NCBI GenBank assembly: GCA_002342685.1
Contig: DDQN01000024.1
Location: 1-64,000, forward strand
DNA length: 64,000 bases
Direction: 5' to 3'
Source: Vibrio sp. UBA2441
GTDB taxonomy: Bacteria > Pseudomonadota > Gammaproteobacteria > Enterobacterales > Vibrionaceae
Shown piece after piece: positions 1-9,127 of the stretch. Under the pieces are notes generated by a model. That model was given only the letters and a program-made list of their open reading frames with translations, was not told the origin of the DNA and made no database searches. Numbering within the stretch: the first letter of the stretch is position 1; every line of letters starts with the position of its first letter. The position numbers and the translations under genes are program-made.

Positions 1-141
1 GATCGAAATCACATTGGCAAGTCTAATTTTGAAAAAATTACACATTTTTTATCGTTTGAATGTTTTTCACCCTGTAAAGGCCTGTTTTACTAATATTTGT
101 TCTTTATTTATGCTTACTTATATCTATAGAAAGGAGTAATT

Positions 142-678
142 ATGAGTACATTAAGAAGTTATAAAGGAATATACCCTGAAATCGATGAATCTGTTTATGT
201 TGACGAGAGCTCTGTTTTAGTCGGAGATATTATTATAGGAGAAGATTCCAGCATTTGGCCGCTGGTTGCTGCCCGTGGGGATGTAAACCATATACGAATT
301 GGAAAGAGGTCTAATATACAAGATGGCAGCGTATTACATGTGACACATAAAAATGAATCTAACCCTGAAGGGTTTCCACTATTGATTGGTAATGACGTTA
401 CTGTTGGTCATAAGGTCATGTTACATGGGTGCACCATTAAAAACCGTGTTTTAGTCGGGATGGCTTCTATTGTTCTGGATGGCGCAGTTATTGAAGATGA
501 TGTAATGATAGGAGCGGGTAGCTTAGTGCCACCCAATAAAACATTAGAAAGCGGTTTTCTTTACGTTGGTAGCCCAGTAAAGCAAGTTCGCCCCTTAAAA
601 AATTACGAACGAGAATTTTTACAAAAATCAGCTGACAACTATGTTCAAAACAAAAACGAATATCTAACTGACGTTTAA
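142..678 (+). CDS. yrdA: Gamma-carbonic anhydrase-like hexapeptide protein YrdA
   Basis: A 178-residue left-handed beta-helix protein of the gamma-carbonic anhydrase/YrdA family. Hexapeptide-type repeats run from about residue 25 to 150. Candidate zinc-binding histidines are visible in VLHVTH (H66, H69) and GHKVMLHGC (H90, H95), and the family RGDVN motif is at 45-49. A strong Shine-Dalgarno (AAGGAG) lies just before the ATG, which fixes the start. It is transcribed convergently with the DUF1488 gene, the two stop codons overlapping by a few bases. The cytoplasmic YrdA proteins bind metal, but their physiological reaction is not settled, so carbonic anhydrase activity is a family inference only. 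Confidence 0.9.
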   Translation: MSTLRSYKGIYPEIDESVYVDESSVLVGDIIIGEDSSIWPLVAARGDVNHIRIGKRSNIQDGSVLHVTHKNESNPEGFPLLIGNDVTVGHKVMLHGCTIKNRVLVGMASIVLDGAVIEDDVMIGAGSLVPPNKTLESGFLYVGSPVKQVRPLKNYEREFLQKSADNYVQNKNEYLTDV

Positions 679-935
679 ATTTCTATCTGACCTTGGGAGT
701 TAAAAGATTCGTCTTCTATTAACTCTTCTGCAAGCTCTTCAATGTCAAAACGTAATTCATCAAAGACTTGAAGAGCCTGGGCTTTTCCATTTATCGATGT
801 ACTACCAAGTTTCACTAGCCTTTCTAATGAGATAAAACACTCGATCGATTGGCCTAAATGCTGCGCAGGAAAACAGATACTTTGCTTTGTTTCATCCCAG
901 GACTGAAGATCTGGAAATAAAATAGATTGGTTCAT
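675..935 (-). CDS. DUF1488 family protein (YrdB-like)
   Basis: A small acidic protein of 86 residues resembling the DUF1488/YrdB family that accompanies aroE in enterobacteria and vibrios. The frame is open further upstream, but the ATG at 935 overlaps the TGA of aroE (ATGA, 4 bases), a classic translational-coupling arrangement, and the protein begins MNQSILFPD, so this start was chosen. The C-terminal half is strongly acidic (ELAEELIEDE). No catalytic motif is visible and the function is unknown. It is co-transcribed as the last gene of tsaC-hemF-aroE. Confidence 0.75.
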   Translation of the reverse strand: MNQSILFPDLQSWDETKQSICFPAQHLGQSIECFISLERLVKLGSTSINGKAQALQVFDELRFDIEELAEELIEDESFNSQGQIEI

Positions 936-1768
936 AACTGACCTTCTAAGTTTTTTCTTAGTTCTCTTAGTATTTGTTTGGTCCCAGGTCTCAGCCCTCT
1001 CCACAACATAAAGCTTTCAGCAGCCTGCCCTACTAACATGCCCAGACCATCATAAGCATGGGCAGCCCCCTGATCTAACGCCCATTGGTTAAATGTCGTT
1101 AGCCCCTTCCCGTATGACATATCGTAACTAATTGTCGTTTCGGCAAAAATCTTATTACTAATATCAGGCACCTGCTTATACAAACTTGCAGAGGTAGAAT
1201 TAATAACCACATCAAATGACTCATCTATTTCTTCAATCGGTCGGTTTTTGATATTGCCAAAAGCGCAAAACATTTTTGTGAGTTGCTCTGCCTTTTCTAA
1301 GGTGCGGTTTACTATCGTAATCTCAGCAGGAAGTTGCTCCAGCAGTGGCTTTATCACCCCACGAGCGGCACCACCAGCACCGATGACTAAGATACGGCGG
1401 TTTTGCAACAAAACCTGATTCTGGAGTAAATCCTGAACTAAACCTTCTCCGTCGGTGTTATCTCCAATAATTTCACCATCATCCAGCTTCTTTAATGTAT
1501 TAACAGCGCCAGCCAATTGAGCCCTGTCTGTTAGCCGATCAGCAAATTGAAATGCATCCTCTTTAAATGGTGCGGTAATATTGCATCCTCTTCCGCCTTG
1601 TTGAAAAAAAGCACTTACCTCATTTAGGAAATGGCCAACTTCAGGTTGCTGGCTTTGATACACCAAGTTTTGTGCTGTTTGTCTTGCAAACATAGTATGG
1701 ATAAACGGAGATTTGCTTTGTGAAATGGGGTTACCAAATACAAGATAATTATCAGGGGTACTGGCCAT
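932..1768 (-). CDS. aroE: Shikimate dehydrogenase (NADP+)
   Basis: This enzyme catalyses NADPH-dependent reduction of 3-dehydroshikimate to shikimate in the chorismate pathway (cytoplasm). At 278 residues it has the usual AroE length. The substrate motif GNPISQSKSP is at 12-21. Catalytic Lys69 lies in NITAPFKED and Asp106 in DNTDGEG. The nucleotide-binding loop GAGGAARG is at about 130-137, followed by VNRT, the motif typical of NADP-preferring AroE. It lies downstream of hemF and is coupled to the DUF1488 gene by an ATGA overlap. Confidence 0.97.
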   Translation of the reverse strand: MASTPDNYLVFGNPISQSKSPFIHTMFARQTAQNLVYQSQQPEVGHFLNEVSAFFQQGGRGCNITAPFKEDAFQFADRLTDRAQLAGAVNTLKKLDDGEIIGDNTDGEGLVQDLLQNQVLLQNRRILVIGAGGAARGVIKPLLEQLPAEITIVNRTLEKAEQLTKMFCAFGNIKNRPIEEIDESFDVVINSTSASLYKQVPDISNKIFAETTISYDMSYGKGLTTFNQWALDQGAAHAYDGLGMLVGQAAESFMLWRGLRPGTKQILRELRKNLEGQL

Positions 1769-1832
1769 GTCCTTGCCTATTTAAAATGGGTCATCTTTCA
1801 TGACCCTATCATTTCAATCAATCTTAGCCAAG

Positions 1833-2750
1833 TTACCATTCTCGTGGCTGAAGGTACTTTTGATAAAGCGTCGCTTCATCTGAATCTGGTTCTGGCTTAA
1901 AGTCATACTCCCATCTTGCCAAAGGTGGCATAGACATAAGTATCGACTCTGTTCTTCCACCACTTTGGAGACCAAATAAGGTTCCCCGATCATAAACCAG
2001 ATTAAACTCGACGTAGCGCCCTCTTCTGTATAGCTGAAACTGCCTCTCTCGCTCTCCATAGCCAAGCGCTTTCCTCTTCTCAACGATAGGAAGGTAGGCT
2101 TGAACATAACCTTTTCCTACCGCTTGCATGTAAGAGAATGATTTTTCGAATCCCCATAGATTAAGATCGTCAAAGAAAAGGCCACCAACGCCTCGCGTTT
2201 CATTTCTATGCGGTAAAAAGAAGTAGGTATCACACCACGCTTTGTGTTCCGCATAAACTTCATTGCCAAATGGTGCGCAAACCTCTTTAGCGACGTGGTG
2301 CCAATGCTGGCAATCATCTTCAAAAGGGTAGAAAGGCGTTAAGTCAAACCCACCACCGAACCACCATATGGGCTCCTCTCCTTCTTTTTCAGCAATAAAG
2401 AAACGTACGTTGGCGTGAGAGGTGGGAACATAAGGGTTTTTGGGATGCATAACCAAGGAGACACCCATAGCTTCAAACTTTCGTCCTGCTAACTCTGGGC
2501 GATGAGCTGTCGCTGATGCTGGCATCTCTTTTCCCTGAACATGAGAAAAGTTAACGCCTCCCTGCTCAAATACGTTACCTTCTCGCATCACTCGTGTCCG
2601 ACCGCCACCACCTAAACGCTCATCAGCTTCTCTCTGCCAAGCATCTTCTTCAAATAGAGCTTTTCCGTCAGCTTGCTCTAACTGGTGACAAATCTCATCC
2701 TGGAGTGAAAGTAAAAATTGTTTTACCGATTCTTTATCCACTTTTAGCAT
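1833..2750 (-). CDS. hemF: Oxygen-dependent coproporphyrinogen III oxidase
   Basis: Decarboxylates coproporphyrinogen III to protoporphyrinogen IX using O2, in the aerobic branch of haem synthesis. The 305-residue length matches bacterial HemF. Signature stretches include SHANVRFF (conserved His), GGGFDLTPFYPF and the C-terminal FNLVYDRGTLFGL and GGRTESILMSMPP. The start ATG lies 6 bp after the tsaC stop, suggesting one tsaC-hemF-aroE-DUF1488 transcript on the minus strand. Confidence 0.97.
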   Translation of the reverse strand: MLKVDKESVKQFLLSLQDEICHQLEQADGKALFEEDAWQREADERLGGGGRTRVMREGNVFEQGGVNFSHVQGKEMPASATAHRPELAGRKFEAMGVSLVMHPKNPYVPTSHANVRFFIAEKEGEEPIWWFGGGFDLTPFYPFEDDCQHWHHVAKEVCAPFGNEVYAEHKAWCDTYFFLPHRNETRGVGGLFFDDLNLWGFEKSFSYMQAVGKGYVQAYLPIVEKRKALGYGERERQFQLYRRGRYVEFNLVYDRGTLFGLQSGGRTESILMSMPPLARWEYDFKPEPDSDEATLYQKYLQPREW

Positions 2751-2756
2751 GCGCCC

Positions 2757-3314
2757 TTATCCTTGTCTCAAAATAGCTAACGTTTTGGCATCCCGAATTT
2801 CAGAGGGGTTAACTCTTCCCCCCGTATTTCCGGTTAAAATCACCACCGACGTATGACCCAACTGCTGTTCTACCTCTTGAGTCGTCATACACGGAGGTTG
2901 TCCCGTCAAGTTTGCACTGGTTGACGTTATCGGTTTATCAAAGGCCTGACACAACTCTTGAACAAGCGGATGATCGGTCACGCGAACCGCAACAGAGTCA
3001 AATTGGCCAGAAACATACTCCGATACTTTTGAGCTGGCGGGCATAACCCAAGTAACAGGCCCCGGCCATGAACGGTGAATATGTTCCAATTGCCGTTGTG
3101 ACAGCTGAGATTCATCAATATAAGGCAACAATTGCTGATAGCTGGCGGCAATGAGTATCAACCCCTTTTCCACTGGCCTTTGTTTTATATCTAGTAGTTT
3201 CTTTATCGCTTCAGGGTTATCAGGATCACAGCCAATACCAAATACACCTTCCGTTGGGTATGCGATCACTTCACCTTCATTAAGTGCTTTTAGTACTTGT
3301 TCCATATCACTCAT
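2757..3314 (-). CDS. tsaC: Threonylcarbamoyl-AMP synthase TsaC (YrdC family)
   Basis: Makes threonylcarbamoyl-AMP from threonine, bicarbonate and ATP, the first step of the t6A37 modification of ANN-decoding tRNAs. It is a single YrdC domain of 185 residues, typical of TsaC rather than of the longer Sua5 proteins. Recognisable motifs are YPTEGVFGIGCDP near the N terminus, KQRP at about 45, and TSTSANLTGQPP near 130. It is first in the minus-strand group with hemF and aroE, and divergent from purE across a 176-bp promoter region. Confidence 0.95.
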   Translation of the reverse strand: MSDMEQVLKALNEGEVIAYPTEGVFGIGCDPDNPEAIKKLLDIKQRPVEKGLILIAASYQQLLPYIDESQLSQRQLEHIHRSWPGPVTWVMPASSKVSEYVSGQFDSVAVRVTDHPLVQELCQAFDKPITSTSANLTGQPPCMTTQEVEQQLGHTSVVILTGNTGGRVNPSEIRDAKTLAILRQG

Positions 3315-3405
3315 AAATCTATTTTTCCGTTTTCACTGTGCTTAGTGTACAAATTCCTTTTTAATCTGACTAAGTCTATTTTCTTACATTATGTAAATTT
3401 CATTG

Positions 3406-3443
3406 ACGCAAACGTTTTCCTTGGCATCATTTCACCTTATAAT
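3406..3443 (+). promoter_or_regulatory. PurR operator and promoter of purEK
   Basis: The 16-mer ACGCAAACGTTTTCCT at 3406-3421 matches the PurR-box consensus (ACGCAAACGTTTNCNT). A consensus -10 hexamer TATAAT follows at 3438-3443, so the operator covers the -35 region. Bound PurR-hypoxanthine/guanine would block RNA polymerase, as known for E. coli purEK. The operator match is direct; regulation is inferred. Confidence 0.85.
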
Positions 3444-3490
3444 GCGCAAAAATATCTATTTAGTATGAGCCATTTAATTAGGAGATAGGG

Positions 3491-3976
3491 ATGAAAGTCG
3501 GAATAATTATGGGGTCCAAGTCAGATTGGCCAACAATGAAACTCGCCGCAGACATGCTTGAGCAATTTGGGGTTCCTTATGAAACCAAGGTTGTCTCTGC
3601 CCATAGAACTCCACAGTTACTTGCTGATTATGCTAATAGTGCAAAAGAACGTGGAATTAAAGTCATTATCGCTGGCGCTGGCGGGGCTGCACACCTTCCA
3701 GGAATGGCCGCAGCATTCACTAGCCTCCCCGTTCTAGGCGTACCAGTTCAATCCCGAGCATTAAAAGGTATGGACTCTTTACTTTCAATCGTTCAGATGC
3801 CTAAAGGTATTGCTGTGGGCACACTCGCTATAGGCGAAGCTGGCGCAGCAAATGCGGGGCTCTTAGCCGCTCAAATTATCGGGACTAGCGATGAAGAAGT
3901 AATGAATAAAGTCGAAGCTTTTAGAAAAGAACAGACCGAGACCATTCTGGACAATCCAGATCCTGCGGGGGAGTAA
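3491..3976 (+). CDS. purE: N5-carboxyaminoimidazole ribonucleotide mutase
   Basis: Class I PurE, 161 residues, converts N5-CAIR to CAIR in de novo purine synthesis. Motifs are GSKSDWPTM at 8-16, VSAHRTP (active-site His) near 40 and AGAGGAAHLPGM near 65-76. The start is preceded by TTAGGAGATAGGG. It lies 4 bp upstream of purK, forming the purEK operon downstream of a PurR box. Confidence 0.98.
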   Translation: MKVGIIMGSKSDWPTMKLAADMLEQFGVPYETKVVSAHRTPQLLADYANSAKERGIKVIIAGAGGAAHLPGMAAAFTSLPVLGVPVQSRALKGMDSLLSIVQMPKGIAVGTLAIGEAGAANAGLLAAQIIGTSDEEVMNKVEAFRKEQTETILDNPDPAGE

Positions 3977-3980
3977 TAAA

Positions 3981-5114
3981 ATGCATGTTCTTGTATTAGG
4001 TGCCGGGCAACTGGCTCGCATGATGGCTCTGGCTGGCGCTCCACTGAATATTCGACTATCTGCATTTGATGTTCGAACTGGCGATATTGTTCATCCCTTA
4101 ACTCAAGCCGTTCTAGGGCATGGATTAGATAATGCCATCCAGCAAGCTGATGTCATCACTGCTGAGTTCGAACATATTCCTAATGACATTTTGGATATCT
4201 GTGAGAAGAGTGGGAAGTTCCTACCAAGTACAGAGGCCATTAGAGCTGGAGGCGATCGCCGAATTGAAAAAATACTTTTAGATGACGCTGGTGTTACTAA
4301 TGCGAAGTATTACGTGATTAATCAAAGAGAAGACTTTGATGTTGCTATCAAGCACGTGGGGCTGCCAATGGTTCTTAAAAGTACACTAGGTGGCTACGAT
4401 GGAAAAGGACAATGGCGACTAACCTCTTTAGAGCAGATAGAAACCATTTGGCAAGAAATGAAAACGTGTATTGCAGAAACTCAAGGTCAAGCGATTGTAG
4501 CTGAAGAATTTATTTCGTTCGACCGAGAGGTTTCTCTTGTAGGCGTCAGAGGGAGAGATAATGAAATCAGAGTTTACCCACTTGCTGAAAACATTCATAC
4601 CAACGGCGTATTAACTCTCTCAACAGCAATTGTCGATGAAACCCTTCAGAAACAAGCAGTAGCTATGTTCAAAGCCGTAGCAGAAAAGCTCGACTACATT
4701 GGCGTCTTAGCCCTAGAATTTTTTGATGTGCAGGGCAAGTTACTGGTCAACGAAATTGCTCCCCGTGTGCATAATTCTGGTCACTGGACCCAGCAAGGAT
4801 CTGAAGTATGCCAATTCGAGAATCATCTAAGAGCAGTTTGTGGGTTACCGTTAGGGGGGACTCAACTAATCCGTCCTACAACCATGATAAATATTCTCGG
4901 TGAAGACTCTCTTCCTGAAGAACTTCTGAACATTGATGCTTGTCATATTCATTGGTACGGAAAAGAGAAACGGCCAGGAAGAAAAATGGGCCATATAAAC
5001 GTGTGCGCTGCAAGTACGCCTGAATTAAGTAAGCATTTACTTACACTTTCAGACATTTTAGATAAGTCGAGCTTTCCCAGTATCATAGACGGAGCGAACA
5101 AGCTCAATAGTTAA
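3981..5114 (+). CDS. purK: N5-carboxyaminoimidazole ribonucleotide synthase
   Basis: ATP-grasp enzyme of 377 residues that carboxylates AIR with bicarbonate and ATP to give N5-CAIR, the substrate of PurE. The N-terminal pre-ATP-grasp fold starts LVLGAGQLARMM; the ATP-grasp core contains VLKSTLGGYDGKGQW and VAEEFISFDREVS, and the metal/phosphate region NEIAPRVHNSGHWT is characteristic. It ends shortly before a bidirectional terminator. Confidence 0.98.
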   Translation: MHVLVLGAGQLARMMALAGAPLNIRLSAFDVRTGDIVHPLTQAVLGHGLDNAIQQADVITAEFEHIPNDILDICEKSGKFLPSTEAIRAGGDRRIEKILLDDAGVTNAKYYVINQREDFDVAIKHVGLPMVLKSTLGGYDGKGQWRLTSLEQIETIWQEMKTCIAETQGQAIVAEEFISFDREVSLVGVRGRDNEIRVYPLAENIHTNGVLTLSTAIVDETLQKQAVAMFKAVAEKLDYIGVLALEFFDVQGKLLVNEIAPRVHNSGHWTQQGSEVCQFENHLRAVCGLPLGGTQLIRPTTMINILGEDSLPEELLNIDACHIHWYGKEKRPGRKMGHINVCAASTPELSKHLLTLSDILDKSSFPSIIDGANKLNS

Positions 5115-5130
5115 GCAAACTCAACAACCA

Positions 5131-5155
5131 AAAAAGGCGCTCATGCGCCTTTTTT
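5131..5155. terminator. Bidirectional rho-independent terminator, purK / yrdD
   Basis: Perfect hairpin AAAAAGGCGC-TCAT-GCGCCTTTTT with A/T tracts on both sides, located between the convergent purK and yrdD genes. The right arm overlaps the yrdD stop codon. Confidence 0.9.
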
Positions 5156-5711
5156 AATCACCTTGTATATGCTGACACTTCCTGTTCGCACATTGGTGCT
5201 TTCCATCTTTCTTTTCCAATAAAAGTGGATAACTACAATTATCACATTTCTCAGCTATTGGAGGCTGATTAACTGCAAACTTGCACTTAGGAAAGTTATC
5301 ACAGGCAAAAAAAGACTTTCCAAATCGAGATTTTCTCTCTACTAACCGTCCTTTATGGCACTCCGGGCAAGCCACTTGATCCGATTCTACTTTCTCATCA
5401 TTTTGATCCAAAGATTCGATATGATGACAATTTGGATACCCACTACAACCGATAAACATCCCGTATCTTCCTTGCCTTAAAACCAGTTCTTGCTGGCATT
5501 CAGGGCAAGGGACACCTAACGCTTTAACAATGTGTCCATCATTTTGATGGAGTGGTTTGATATAGTCACATTCAGGGTATTGGGTACAGCCCAAAAATGG
5601 ACCATGTTTGCCATGGCGAAGCATCAATGCTTCGCCACATTTGGGACAAGGTTTATGATCAAGCGCGTGCTCATGCGCTTCGAAAAGTTGGTTATCTATT
5701 TTTCCGCTCAT
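5154..5711 (-). CDS. yrdD: Topoisomerase I-like zinc-finger protein YrdD
   Basis: A 185-residue protein made almost entirely of four C4-type zinc ribbons of the kind found in the C-terminal tail of topoisomerase I: CPKCG...CTQYPEC, CPECQ...CSGYPNC, CPECH...CDNFPKC and CDNC...CANRKC. There is no topoisomerase catalytic domain. It probably binds single-stranded DNA or RNA polymerase, as proposed for TopA tails; its exact role is unknown. It is the last gene of a minus-strand group dprA-smg-yrdD with spacings of only a few bases. Confidence 0.9.
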   Translation of the reverse strand: MSGKIDNQLFEAHEHALDHKPCPKCGEALMLRHGKHGPFLGCTQYPECDYIKPLHQNDGHIVKALGVPCPECQQELVLRQGRYGMFIGCSGYPNCHHIESLDQNDEKVESDQVACPECHKGRLVERKSRFGKSFFACDNFPKCKFAVNQPPIAEKCDNCSYPLLLEKKDGKHQCANRKCQHIQGD

Positions 5712-5716
5712 AGGTG

Positions 5717-6190
5717 CTAATGAAGAATTCCCGTTTCAGCGGTATACAATAACTCTTCCATAAGCGTATAGGCATTTTCATTTCCTGGCACATTAAATAA
5801 CACCATTAAAATGACCCACTTTAAATCATCTAGAAATAACTCTTGGGTTTCTAACCCCATGACTCGATCTATGACCATTTCACGAGTTTCGGTTGTCAGT
5901 ACATTAACTTGCTCTAAGAACATCAAAAACCCACGGCACTTAACATCTAAACGTTCCATCTCTTTTTCAGTATAGATACGCGTTGAAGTTGCCGCATTTG
6001 TTCCAATTTCACTACGAGTTTCACTTTCCTGAAGTGCAGCAAGGTCTTCTAACCAATCTAAGGCTTTATAAATCTCTTTTTGGTGAAAACCTGCTCTTAA
6101 CAACTCTTCTTCAAGTTCGTCCTGGTCTACCATCAACTCTGCATCACTATGGATGTAGGTTTCGAACAAATACATCAATATGTCCATCAT
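5717..6190 (-). CDS. smg: Smg family protein (DUF494)
   Basis: A 157-residue acidic, helical protein of the Smg/DUF494 family. The conserved N terminus (MDILMYLFETY) and the block EEELLRAGFHQKEIYKALDW near 27-46 identify it. Its function is not established, although the gene is constantly linked to dprA. It starts two bases after the dprA stop, so it is co-transcribed and probably translationally coupled. Confidence 0.92.
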   Translation of the reverse strand: MMDILMYLFETYIHSDAELMVDQDELEEELLRAGFHQKEIYKALDWLEDLAALQESETRSEIGTNAATSTRIYTEKEMERLDVKCRGFLMFLEQVNVLTTETREMVIDRVMGLETQELFLDDLKWVILMVLFNVPGNENAYTLMEELLYTAETGILH

Positions 6191-6192
6191 AG

Positions 6193-7296
6193 TTAACCCC
6201 TCCTCGTTCGAATATAGCCGCCAGATACAGCGGCAACATGCCCTTGAAGCTCGAGCTCCAGAAGCTGCATCATTACTTCATGCACAGGTATATTGGTCCT
6301 CTGTGCCAAAATATCAACTGGTGTTGCTTCTACTCCTACGTTAGCTAACAGTTGAGGAAATGGCAATTGTTCATTTACTTCTTCTGTTTTGAATAACTCT
6401 TGTTGTTGGTTCACCGACCAAGCCAGCAGGCTCTCTATTTCAGCGAGTATATCTTGGCTAGATTGAATCAATGAGGCTCCCTGCTGAATGAGGCTATTGC
6501 CTCCACGACTATTCGGACTTTGAATAGCACCAGGAATAACAAAGACTTCTCTATTTTGTTCTAGAGCGTACTTTGCCGTAATTAATGAGCCACTTTTTAA
6601 TGCAGCCTCCACTATCAACACTCCTAAAGAAAGCCCGCTAATTATTCGATTTCTACGGGGAAAGTGTTCTGCTCTCGGTTTTGCATCAGGCCAAAACTCC
6701 GAGACCAGTGCCCCCTTTTCGATGACTTCATTTGCCAAATTTCGATGCTTAGCAGGATAAATACATTCCAATCCCGAGCCTAATACGGCAATTGTTTGTC
6801 CATTTACAGATAAGGCACCATTATGGGCATAACCATCAACACCCGCTGCAAGTCCACTGGTAATAATCAAACCTTGCTTTACCAAATCCTTTGCAAATAT
6901 CTTAGCCGTTGCCAACCCATCAATAGTTGCGTTGCGGCTGCCTACAATAGCAATTTGTGGTAATGAAAGTAGCTCAACATTACCTTTAACAAATAATACT
7001 GGTGGGTAAGCCGCGATCTCTTTTAATAATGGCGGATATTCTGAACAAAATGGAGTAATAATATGGTTGGAGTTATGGCTTTCTTTCCAGGCTAAACAAT
7101 TATCTACCCGCTTCTTAGCATCCTGTTTAATATGCTTAATTTGCTTGGAATTAAAACCGAAAAGCTCTAATTGTCTTGCAGAGTAACCGACAATATTTTC
7201 AGCTGAATCAATACTTGTTAATTTAATCAACTTTTTACTACCCAAGTAGGGCGTAAAGCTTAATGTTAACCAGGAAAATAGTTCATTATCGGTCAT
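6193..7296 (-). CDS. dprA: DNA-processing protein DprA
   Basis: DprA binds incoming single-stranded DNA during natural transformation and loads RecA. The 367-residue protein has an N-terminal helical domain, a central Rossmann-like DprA domain (IAVLGSGLECIYP, TSGLAAGVDGYAH, RNRIISGLS, GSLITAKYALEQNREVFVIPG) and a C-terminal winged-helix domain (about 300-367). It is intact. Together with comM further along, this points to a transformable lineage. It is divergent from def. Confidence 0.96.
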   Translation of the reverse strand: MTDNELFSWLTLSFTPYLGSKKLIKLTSIDSAENIVGYSARQLELFGFNSKQIKHIKQDAKKRVDNCLAWKESHNSNHIITPFCSEYPPLLKEIAAYPPVLFVKGNVELLSLPQIAIVGSRNATIDGLATAKIFAKDLVKQGLIITSGLAAGVDGYAHNGALSVNGQTIAVLGSGLECIYPAKHRNLANEVIEKGALVSEFWPDAKPRAEHFPRRNRIISGLSLGVLIVEAALKSGSLITAKYALEQNREVFVIPGAIQSPNSRGGNSLIQQGASLIQSSQDILAEIESLLAWSVNQQQELFKTEEVNEQLPFPQLLANVGVEATPVDILAQRTNIPVHEVMMQLLELELQGHVAAVSGGYIRTRRG

Positions 7297-7583
7297 TAAT
7301 TCGATTCCACAAAAAGAGATGTACGTTCAACGAAATCGTTAACAGATTGTTTTTTAACACATAAAAACAACTTCAACGGCTATTATCCAGCGTTATAAGT
7401 TCTGATAATTAACCAATCAGAAAAAAATGGATAAAAAAAACACAAAAAAGAGTAAAATACCCGTAACTGACTAAAATCCACCAGCCAAGTCTGTCTGGAT
7501 ACTGTCATTCGACCTTTAAAATGTCTAGAATCGAGCCCGCCAGCATAAGGCTGATTCGGCGCAGTTCAATTTTTTGAGTGTAT
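7297..7583. promoter_or_regulatory. Divergent dprA / def intergenic region
   Basis: 287 bp of AT-rich DNA between divergent dprA and def, which must hold both promoters. A-runs near 7425-7450 are conspicuous and a TAAAAT -10-like hexamer is at about 7452. No small gene or clear operator was recognised. Confidence 0.4.
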
Positions 7584-8099
7584 ATGTCTGTATTACAAGT
7601 ATTAACTTTCCCTGATGATCGCCTTCGTATTGTGGCTAAGCCCGTCGAAGAAGTGACACCTGAAATCCAAAAATTCGTTGATAGCATGATTGAAACCATG
7701 TACGAAGAAGAAGGTATTGGTCTTGCGGCAACGCAGGTCGACTTTCATCAACGTATCGTTGTTATCGATATTTCAGAAACCAGAGATCAACCAATGGTGT
7801 TGATTAACCCAGAGATCACAGAGAAACGTGGTGAAGACGGTATTGAAGAAGGCTGTCTTTCGGTTCCCGGTGCAAGAGCCCTTGTACCTAGAGCCTCTGA
7901 AGTTTCTGTTAAAGCCCTTAACCGTGATGGTGAAGAATTTACTTTTGAAGCGGATGACCTTCTTGCTATCTGTGTTCAACATGAGATTGATCACTTAGAA
8001 GGAAAGTTGTTTGTTGACTACCTTTCACCATTAAAGCGTAAGCGTATCAAAGATAAGCTAGAGAAAATCAAACGCTTTAATGAAAAAAACAACGCATAA
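7584..8099 (+). CDS. def: Peptide deformylase
   Basis: Removes the formyl group from the N-terminal methionine of nascent proteins; Fe2+ or Zn2+ dependent. All three family motifs are present: GIGLAATQV, EEGCLS (metal Cys) and HEIDHLEGK (HExxH). A GTG six bases upstream is in frame, but the ATG at 7584 gives MSVLQVL, the usual N terminus of this family, so it was chosen (171 residues). It is in an operon with fmt, 9 bp downstream. Confidence 0.97.
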   Translation: MSVLQVLTFPDDRLRIVAKPVEEVTPEIQKFVDSMIETMYEEEGIGLAATQVDFHQRIVVIDISETRDQPMVLINPEITEKRGEDGIEEGCLSVPGARALVPRASEVSVKALNRDGEEFTFEADDLLAICVQHEIDHLEGKLFVDYLSPLKRKRIKDKLEKIKRFNEKNNA

Positions 8100-8108
8100 G
8101 AGGTTATC

Positions 8109-9056
8109 TTGAGTCAGCCACTACGTATCGTCTTTGCTGGAACTCCTGACTTCGCCGCCCGACATCTGGCGGCGTTATTGTCTACGGAGCATGAAGTTAT
8201 CGCTGTTTATACTCAGCCAGATCGCCCTGCCGGACGAGGGAAAAAATTAACAGCCAGCCCAGTCAAGAATATTGCATTGGAAAACGGTATTACCGTTTTT
8301 CAGCCAGAAAACTTTAAATCTGAAGAAGCAAAGCAAACACTAGCCGAGCTAAATGCCGATATTATGGTCGTTGTCGCCTATGGCTTATTGCTACCACAAA
8401 TTGTTTTGGATACACCAAAGTTAGGTTGTATAAATGTGCATGGTTCTATTCTTCCTCGATGGAGGGGAGCCGCACCAATACAGCGTTCAATTTGGGCTGG
8501 AGATAAAGAAACTGGAGTCACCATCATGCAGATGGACATAGGCTTAGATACTGGCGATATGTTAAAAATCGCCACCTTACCTATTGAAACGACCGATACC
8601 AGTGCCTCTATGTATGAAAAGTTGGCAGAGCTTGGCCCAGGAGCTCTTGTGGACTGCTTATCCGATATATCATCTGGTAAGGCTAAACCTGAAAAACAAA
8701 ACGATGAATTAGCAAACTATGCTAAGAAATTATCTAAAGATGAAGCCAAAATTGATTGGTCTCAAGATGCAGAATTCACTGAGCGCTGCATACGAGCCTT
8801 TAATCCTTGGCCTATGAGCTACTTTTCAGTGGATAGCAACAATATAAAAGTCTGGCAGGCAAGAGTTGATGATGAAATATCAGACAAACCGTCAGGTACT
8901 ATCCTTAAAGCCGACAAAACTGGTATCTATATTTGCACCGGAAAAGGCAACTTGGTTCTTGAAAAAATTCAAATACCCGGTAAAAAAGCCATGTCAGTGC
9001 AAGATGTTCTCAACTCTAAAAGCAGTTGGTTCGAAGTAGGCCATAAGCTAAGCTAA
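8109..9056 (+). CDS. fmt: Methionyl-tRNA formyltransferase
   Basis: Formylates initiator Met-tRNA from 10-formyltetrahydrofolate, acting before Def. 315 residues. The N-terminal Rossmann domain starts LRIVFAGTPDFAARHL; the catalytic region INVHGSILPRWRGAAPIQR holds the conserved Asn-His, with the catalytic Asp in DIGLDTGDM. A C-terminal OB-like domain follows from about 205. The start is TTG at 8109, preceded by AGAGG, and gives MSQPLRIVFAGTP, as in other gammaproteobacteria. Confidence 0.97.
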   Translation: MSQPLRIVFAGTPDFAARHLAALLSTEHEVIAVYTQPDRPAGRGKKLTASPVKNIALENGITVFQPENFKSEEAKQTLAELNADIMVVVAYGLLLPQIVLDTPKLGCINVHGSILPRWRGAAPIQRSIWAGDKETGVTIMQMDIGLDTGDMLKIATLPIETTDTSASMYEKLAELGPGALVDCLSDISSGKAKPEKQNDELANYAKKLSKDEAKIDWSQDAEFTERCIRAFNPWPMSYFSVDSNNIKVWQARVDDEISDKPSGTILKADKTGIYICTGKGNLVLEKIQIPGKKAMSVQDVLNSKSSWFEVGHKLS

Positions 9057-9076
9057 CGCTATATTGAGTAAACAAA

Positions 9077-9105
9077 AGGCTAGCGATGCTAGCCTCTTCT
9101 TTTTA
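9077..9105 (+). terminator. Rho-independent terminator after fmt
   Basis: Hairpin AGGCTAGC-GAT-GCTAGCCT (9077-9095) followed by a T-rich tail, between fmt and rsmB. It separates def-fmt from rsmB-trkA-trkH, although read-through is possible. Confidence 0.85.
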
Positions 9106-9127
9106 GATAGATTATTAAGGTTATAAC

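Noticed and set aside
1..141. End of an rRNA operon or tRNA upstream of yrdA
   Set aside because: No 5S, 23S or tRNA sequence was recognised in these bases; only an AT-rich promoter-like stretch and the yrdA ribosome site.
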